From Chryseobacterium cucumeris (GTDB lineage Bacteria; Bacteroidota; Bacteroidia; Flavobacteriales; Weeksellaceae): a stretch of 64,000 nucleotides of DNA. This document shows, in pieces, positions 61,932-64,000 of this stretch. The stretch's first letter is position 1, and every line of letters starts with the position of its first letter. A model generated the notes under the pieces. That model was not told where the DNA came from. It was given only the letters and a program-made list of their open reading frames with translations, and made no database searches. The position numbers were made by a program, and so were the translations under genes. Location of the stretch: positions 310,001-374,000 of the forward strand of contig NZ_CP068760.1 in assembly GCF_016775705.1 (NCBI RefSeq), read 5' to 3'.

Positions 61932-62081
61932 TTAATAACATTTGTCGGGATTGTAAATTCTACAAGGTCCATTTTCTGTGTACTGACAAGTTCCTTCCGG
62001 ACAACTCTGTCCTGGCTGGGGAACCCATCCACCTGCAATTTTTTTTAATTCTGATTTCGATAATTTTTTTAGATTTTTCAT
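61932..62081 (-). CDS. Double-glycine-leader, four-cysteine peptide (bacteriocin-like precursor)
   Basis: Short gene of 49 codons. The leader MKNLKKLSKSELKKIAGG (1-18) has the amphipathic K/L-L-S-K-x-E-L-K-K-I-x-GG pattern of double-glycine leaders cut by C39-peptidase ABC exporters. The 31-residue core, WVPQPGQSCPEGTCQ onwards, ends KCY and has Cys at precursor positions 27, 32, 40 and 48, enough for two disulfides or for modification. It is rich in Pro and Gly. Similar small 'bacteriocin-like' proteins are known in Chryseobacterium. No exporter or modifying enzyme is in the window. It stands alone, between a lipoprotein gene and argS. Confidence 0.75.
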   Translation of the reverse strand: MKNLKKLSKSELKKIAGGWVPQPGQSCPEGTCQYTENGPCRIYNPDKCY

Positions 62082-62227
62082 AATAATACTTTTTTAATTT
62101 AGTTGTAAAGGCTGTAAAAGTCTCATTAGACCAAGATAATAAATTAATATGAAATAAAAAATCAATTTAAAAATAATCTCACATATCTATCCAATCGATA
62201 TCATTGACCTTACGTTATACAAATAAA

Positions 62228-62251
62228 AAAAACCGCCCGAAGGCGGTTTTT
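62228..62251 (-). terminator. Terminator of the lipocalin-like gene
   Basis: AAAAACCGCC (62228-62237) pairs with GGCGGTTTTT (62242-62251) around CGAA. On the minus strand the T run follows. Confidence 0.88.
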
Positions 62252-62258
62252 ATAAGGA

Positions 62259-62711
62259 TTATTGTTTAACAAAAACTAAAATTGCATTATCATTTCCAGG
62301 TGTATCATCTAAATCTTTAGAATTATCTGAAATTCTTAACTCAAAATCATCAAATGACTGAACAGTTCTCTTTAATGTTTTTACAGTTCCTGCCTCACTA
62401 TAAGTTAGTGTTAAGTTGCTATTATCAAAGCTCCACATACCACTGTAAGATTCAGCAAGACCACAATTACCGGAATTAACAAGATTGTACCTTTCATAGA
62501 CACCTGAAAAATCTGTATTGATTGATATTTGGCCCTTTTTCTCACACTCATTTAACAAAATTGTCTTTCCTCTAAATTCATATTTATATGGTTTCCAATT
62601 TCCAGTGATGTTGACACTGTCTTCTATAATACTAATATCATCATTGCTAGAAGAACATGAGGTAAAAACCATAAAGAGAAAAACCCCTATAAAAAATTTT
62701 ATATAACGCAT
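62259..62711 (-). CDS. Lipocalin-like lipoprotein
   Basis: Outer-envelope lipoprotein of 150 residues. MRYIKFFIGVFLFMVFTSC has a lipobox Cys at residue 19, then SSSNDD. The mature part has ITGNWKPYKYEF near 35, and alternating strands (GVYERYNL, YSGMWSFDNSNLTLTY, VKTLKRTVQSFDDFELRISD), the pattern of lipocalin-like domains in Bacteroidota. No ligand known. It lies next to the SusD-like gene in the same direction, and a 39-bp gap suggests co-transcription. Confidence 0.75.
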   Translation of the reverse strand: MRYIKFFIGVFLFMVFTSCSSSNDDISIIEDSVNITGNWKPYKYEFRGKTILLNECEKKGQISINTDFSGVYERYNLVNSGNCGLAESYSGMWSFDNSNLTLTYSEAGTVKTLKRTVQSFDDFELRISDNSKDLDDTPGNDNAILVFVKQ

Positions 62712-62750
62712 TAGATTATTAAATTCACAAATTTATTTTAAATATATAAA

Positions 62751-64000
62751 TTAAAATTTATCCCAGAATAGTTTTGTTGTCGCCTTGTCACCACCGATTT
62801 TACTAGCAGCGGCATTAACATTTGCTCCATTTAACACATATTCCTGATCAGAATAAGGCATTCTATATGGTACTGAAGACAAGTTAGATTTTGGCGGATT
62901 TACAAGAGCCGGATAATCTAAACGTCTTGTAAAATTCCATGCAGCAAATCCTTTATTGAACATAGCAATCCATGCCTGAACTCCGATTGATTGTTTCCAA
63001 TTAGCTGCATTATAAGGATTAGCAATAAGATAGGATGCAATGCTAGTATCTGAAACACCATTTTCTTTCATAGATGCTGTTACTGCAGTAGCATACAGAT
63101 CTGCTGCTGTGCCACCTGCTGAATATCCTCTAGCTGCTGCTTCAGCCTTAAGAAAAGCTACTTCTGCATAACTTAATAAATTTGAAGCTGTTGTAGATGA
63201 TCTGAAATAATCGTTTAGATGAGAAAAATCACTATATGGGTCATTTAATTCACCAAAAACACCTCCCTTATAAACTCCACCAACTTTTGTAAACCATTTA
63301 TCCATTCTTGGATCCGAAAGGCTATTCATAGTATTGATAACTAATTCACTAGGAACAAAATCATCTCTGTTAGAAGCTACAAGATTATCGAAAACAGGAT
63401 TTGAAAATGTATTCCCATCATAGGCAAATTTATAGGCTTCCTCTTCAGAAGAAATTACACCTCCTACAATTGCTGATTCAACAGTTGCTTTTGACAATGT
63501 TGGGTCAACATCTGCTAAGTTTATTCCCAGTCTTAATTTCACAGAATTGGCAAATTTCACCCACTTATTCATATTTCCCGAGTAGACTAAATCACCAGAA
63601 CCATACCCTTTTGCTGCAGGTTTTACTGTAGCAATGACTGCATCAATTCTTTTAATTAAATCTACATAAATACTTTTAGCATCATCATATTTTGGTGTAA
63701 GAATCTCATTAGGCTTAAAAGCTTCGGAATAAGGCACATCACCAAAAGTATTAACCAAGTTCTCCCAAATGAAAATCTCTTCAATTTCCAATGTTGCTAA
63801 TTTGTTTGTACGAACATCATCAGTTTCCACTTCTGTTTTCAGATTTTCTTTTGCCTGTCTGATATTATTGATGCTGTATACATACATCCTGTTAAAATGA
63901 TTTCTAGGCTGATTTCTGGTTACCAAATCATACTGTGTTTCTTGAGGATATTGCCCTTCTGCCCATTGCTGAGTAAAAAAACGATAATTATTAAAATTCA
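62751..64000 (-). CDS. SusD/RagB-like nutrient-binding lipoprotein, 5' end outside window
   Basis: Surface lipoprotein that caps a SusC-type TonB channel and captures nutrients. About 416 residues are visible, and the N-terminus lies right of the window. The frame is open to the edge, with NNYRFFTQQWAEGQYPQE ahead of the first start-like TTG at 63926, so that TTG is not the start. Motifs such as VKFANSVKLRLGI, SYAEVAFLKAEAAARGYS and YPALVNPP-type proline-rich ends match the SusD-like PF12771 group. The SusC partner would be expected just outside the window. Confidence 0.88.
   Translation of the reverse strand, partial: NFNNYRFFTQQWAEGQYPQETQYDLVTRNQPRNHFNRMYVYSINNIRQAKENLKTEVETDDVRTNKLATLEIEEIFIWENLVNTFGDVPYSEAFKPNEILTPKYDDAKSIYVDLIKRIDAVIATVKPAAKGYGSGDLVYSGNMNKWVKFANSVKLRLGINLADVDPTLSKATVESAIVGGVISSEEEAYKFAYDGNTFSNPVFDNLVASNRDDFVPSELVINTMNSLSDPRMDKWFTKVGGVYKGGVFGELNDPYSDFSHLNDYFRSSTTASNLLSYAEVAFLKAEAAARGYSAGGTAADLYATAVTASMKENGVSDTSIASYLIANPYNAANWKQSIGVQAWIAMFNKGFAAWNFTRRLDYPALVNPPKSNLSSVPYRMPYSDQEYVLNGANVNAAASKIGGDKATTKLFWDKF

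Noticed and set aside
62751..64000. A full polysaccharide-utilisation locus at the right edge
   Set aside because: Only a SusD-like gene and a small lipoprotein are seen; no glycoside hydrolase or SusC is in the window, and the substrate may be protein or iron related.

Overview
The window looks like part of the chromosome of a Flavobacteriia member, most likely Chryseobacterium or a close relative in the Weeksellaceae. The DNA is AT-rich. Promoters, where visible, have the Bacteroidota form TTG-N17-20-TAnnTTTG. Group hallmarks include a fused CcoNO oxidase subunit, TamB with a lipoprotein TamA homologue (TamL), a SusD-like lipoprotein, a type IX secretion sorting domain, a class II HMG-CoA reductase and a family of secreted 'VGINT' proteins. 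I see no transposase, integrase, phage module or CRISPR array. The identification is inference from gene content only.

Layout: 1-8.7 kb holds an ABC-F ATPase cut by the window edge, a Gfo/Idh/MocA oxidoreductase, a TonB-dependent siderophore receptor with a PepSY-type membrane protein, a small beta-barrel protein, a 1-Cys peroxiredoxin and an MscS channel. 8.9-13.3 kb is a leftward block: sucC, and a tightly coupled operon of HMG-CoA reductase, a 55-residue membrane protein, a secreted DUF3298-like protein and a DUF423 protein. 13.4-16.8 kb carries three DNA-metabolism genes (a radical SAM/HhH protein, a TIGR03915-type protein and an AlkC-like HEAT protein). In their midst is a gene-free stretch with three perfect DnaA boxes and AT-rich DNA, a candidate replication origin or DnaA-controlled site. 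16.8-24.7 kb has an HxlR regulator, a DUF4846-like lipoprotein, pfkA, gap, an unknown exported protein, an MpaB/Lcp-type oxygenase and recA.

24.9-37.8 kb holds an unknown acidic protein, an S9 peptidase, htpG, an XRE regulator, an alkyltransferase-like protein without its acceptor cysteine, a deoxyhypusine synthase-like enzyme, a GreA/GreB-like factor, a barrel protein, an ArfB-like hydrolase, menE and tRNA-Gln. Several dispersed non-coding repeats lie between these genes. 37.9-47.9 kb is accessory and surface-related: a type IX secreted delta-60 repeat protein, two paralogous secreted VGINT proteins, a TPR/HTH regulator, an HdeD-like protein, an amino-acid permease and a second XRE regulator.

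48.1-59.9 kb is an energy and envelope block: ccoNO-ccoP, then two unusual long-loop hairpins, then the operon tamB-tamL-yihY. 60-64 kb has argS, an unlisted 49-residue peptide gene with a double-glycine leader and a four-cysteine core, a lipocalin-like lipoprotein and a SusD-family gene that runs off the right edge.

Several genes begin later than the longest open frame suggests, because the extension starts at an upstream TTG. The starts given here use the ATG that fits the protein family, except where a non-ATG start is stated.
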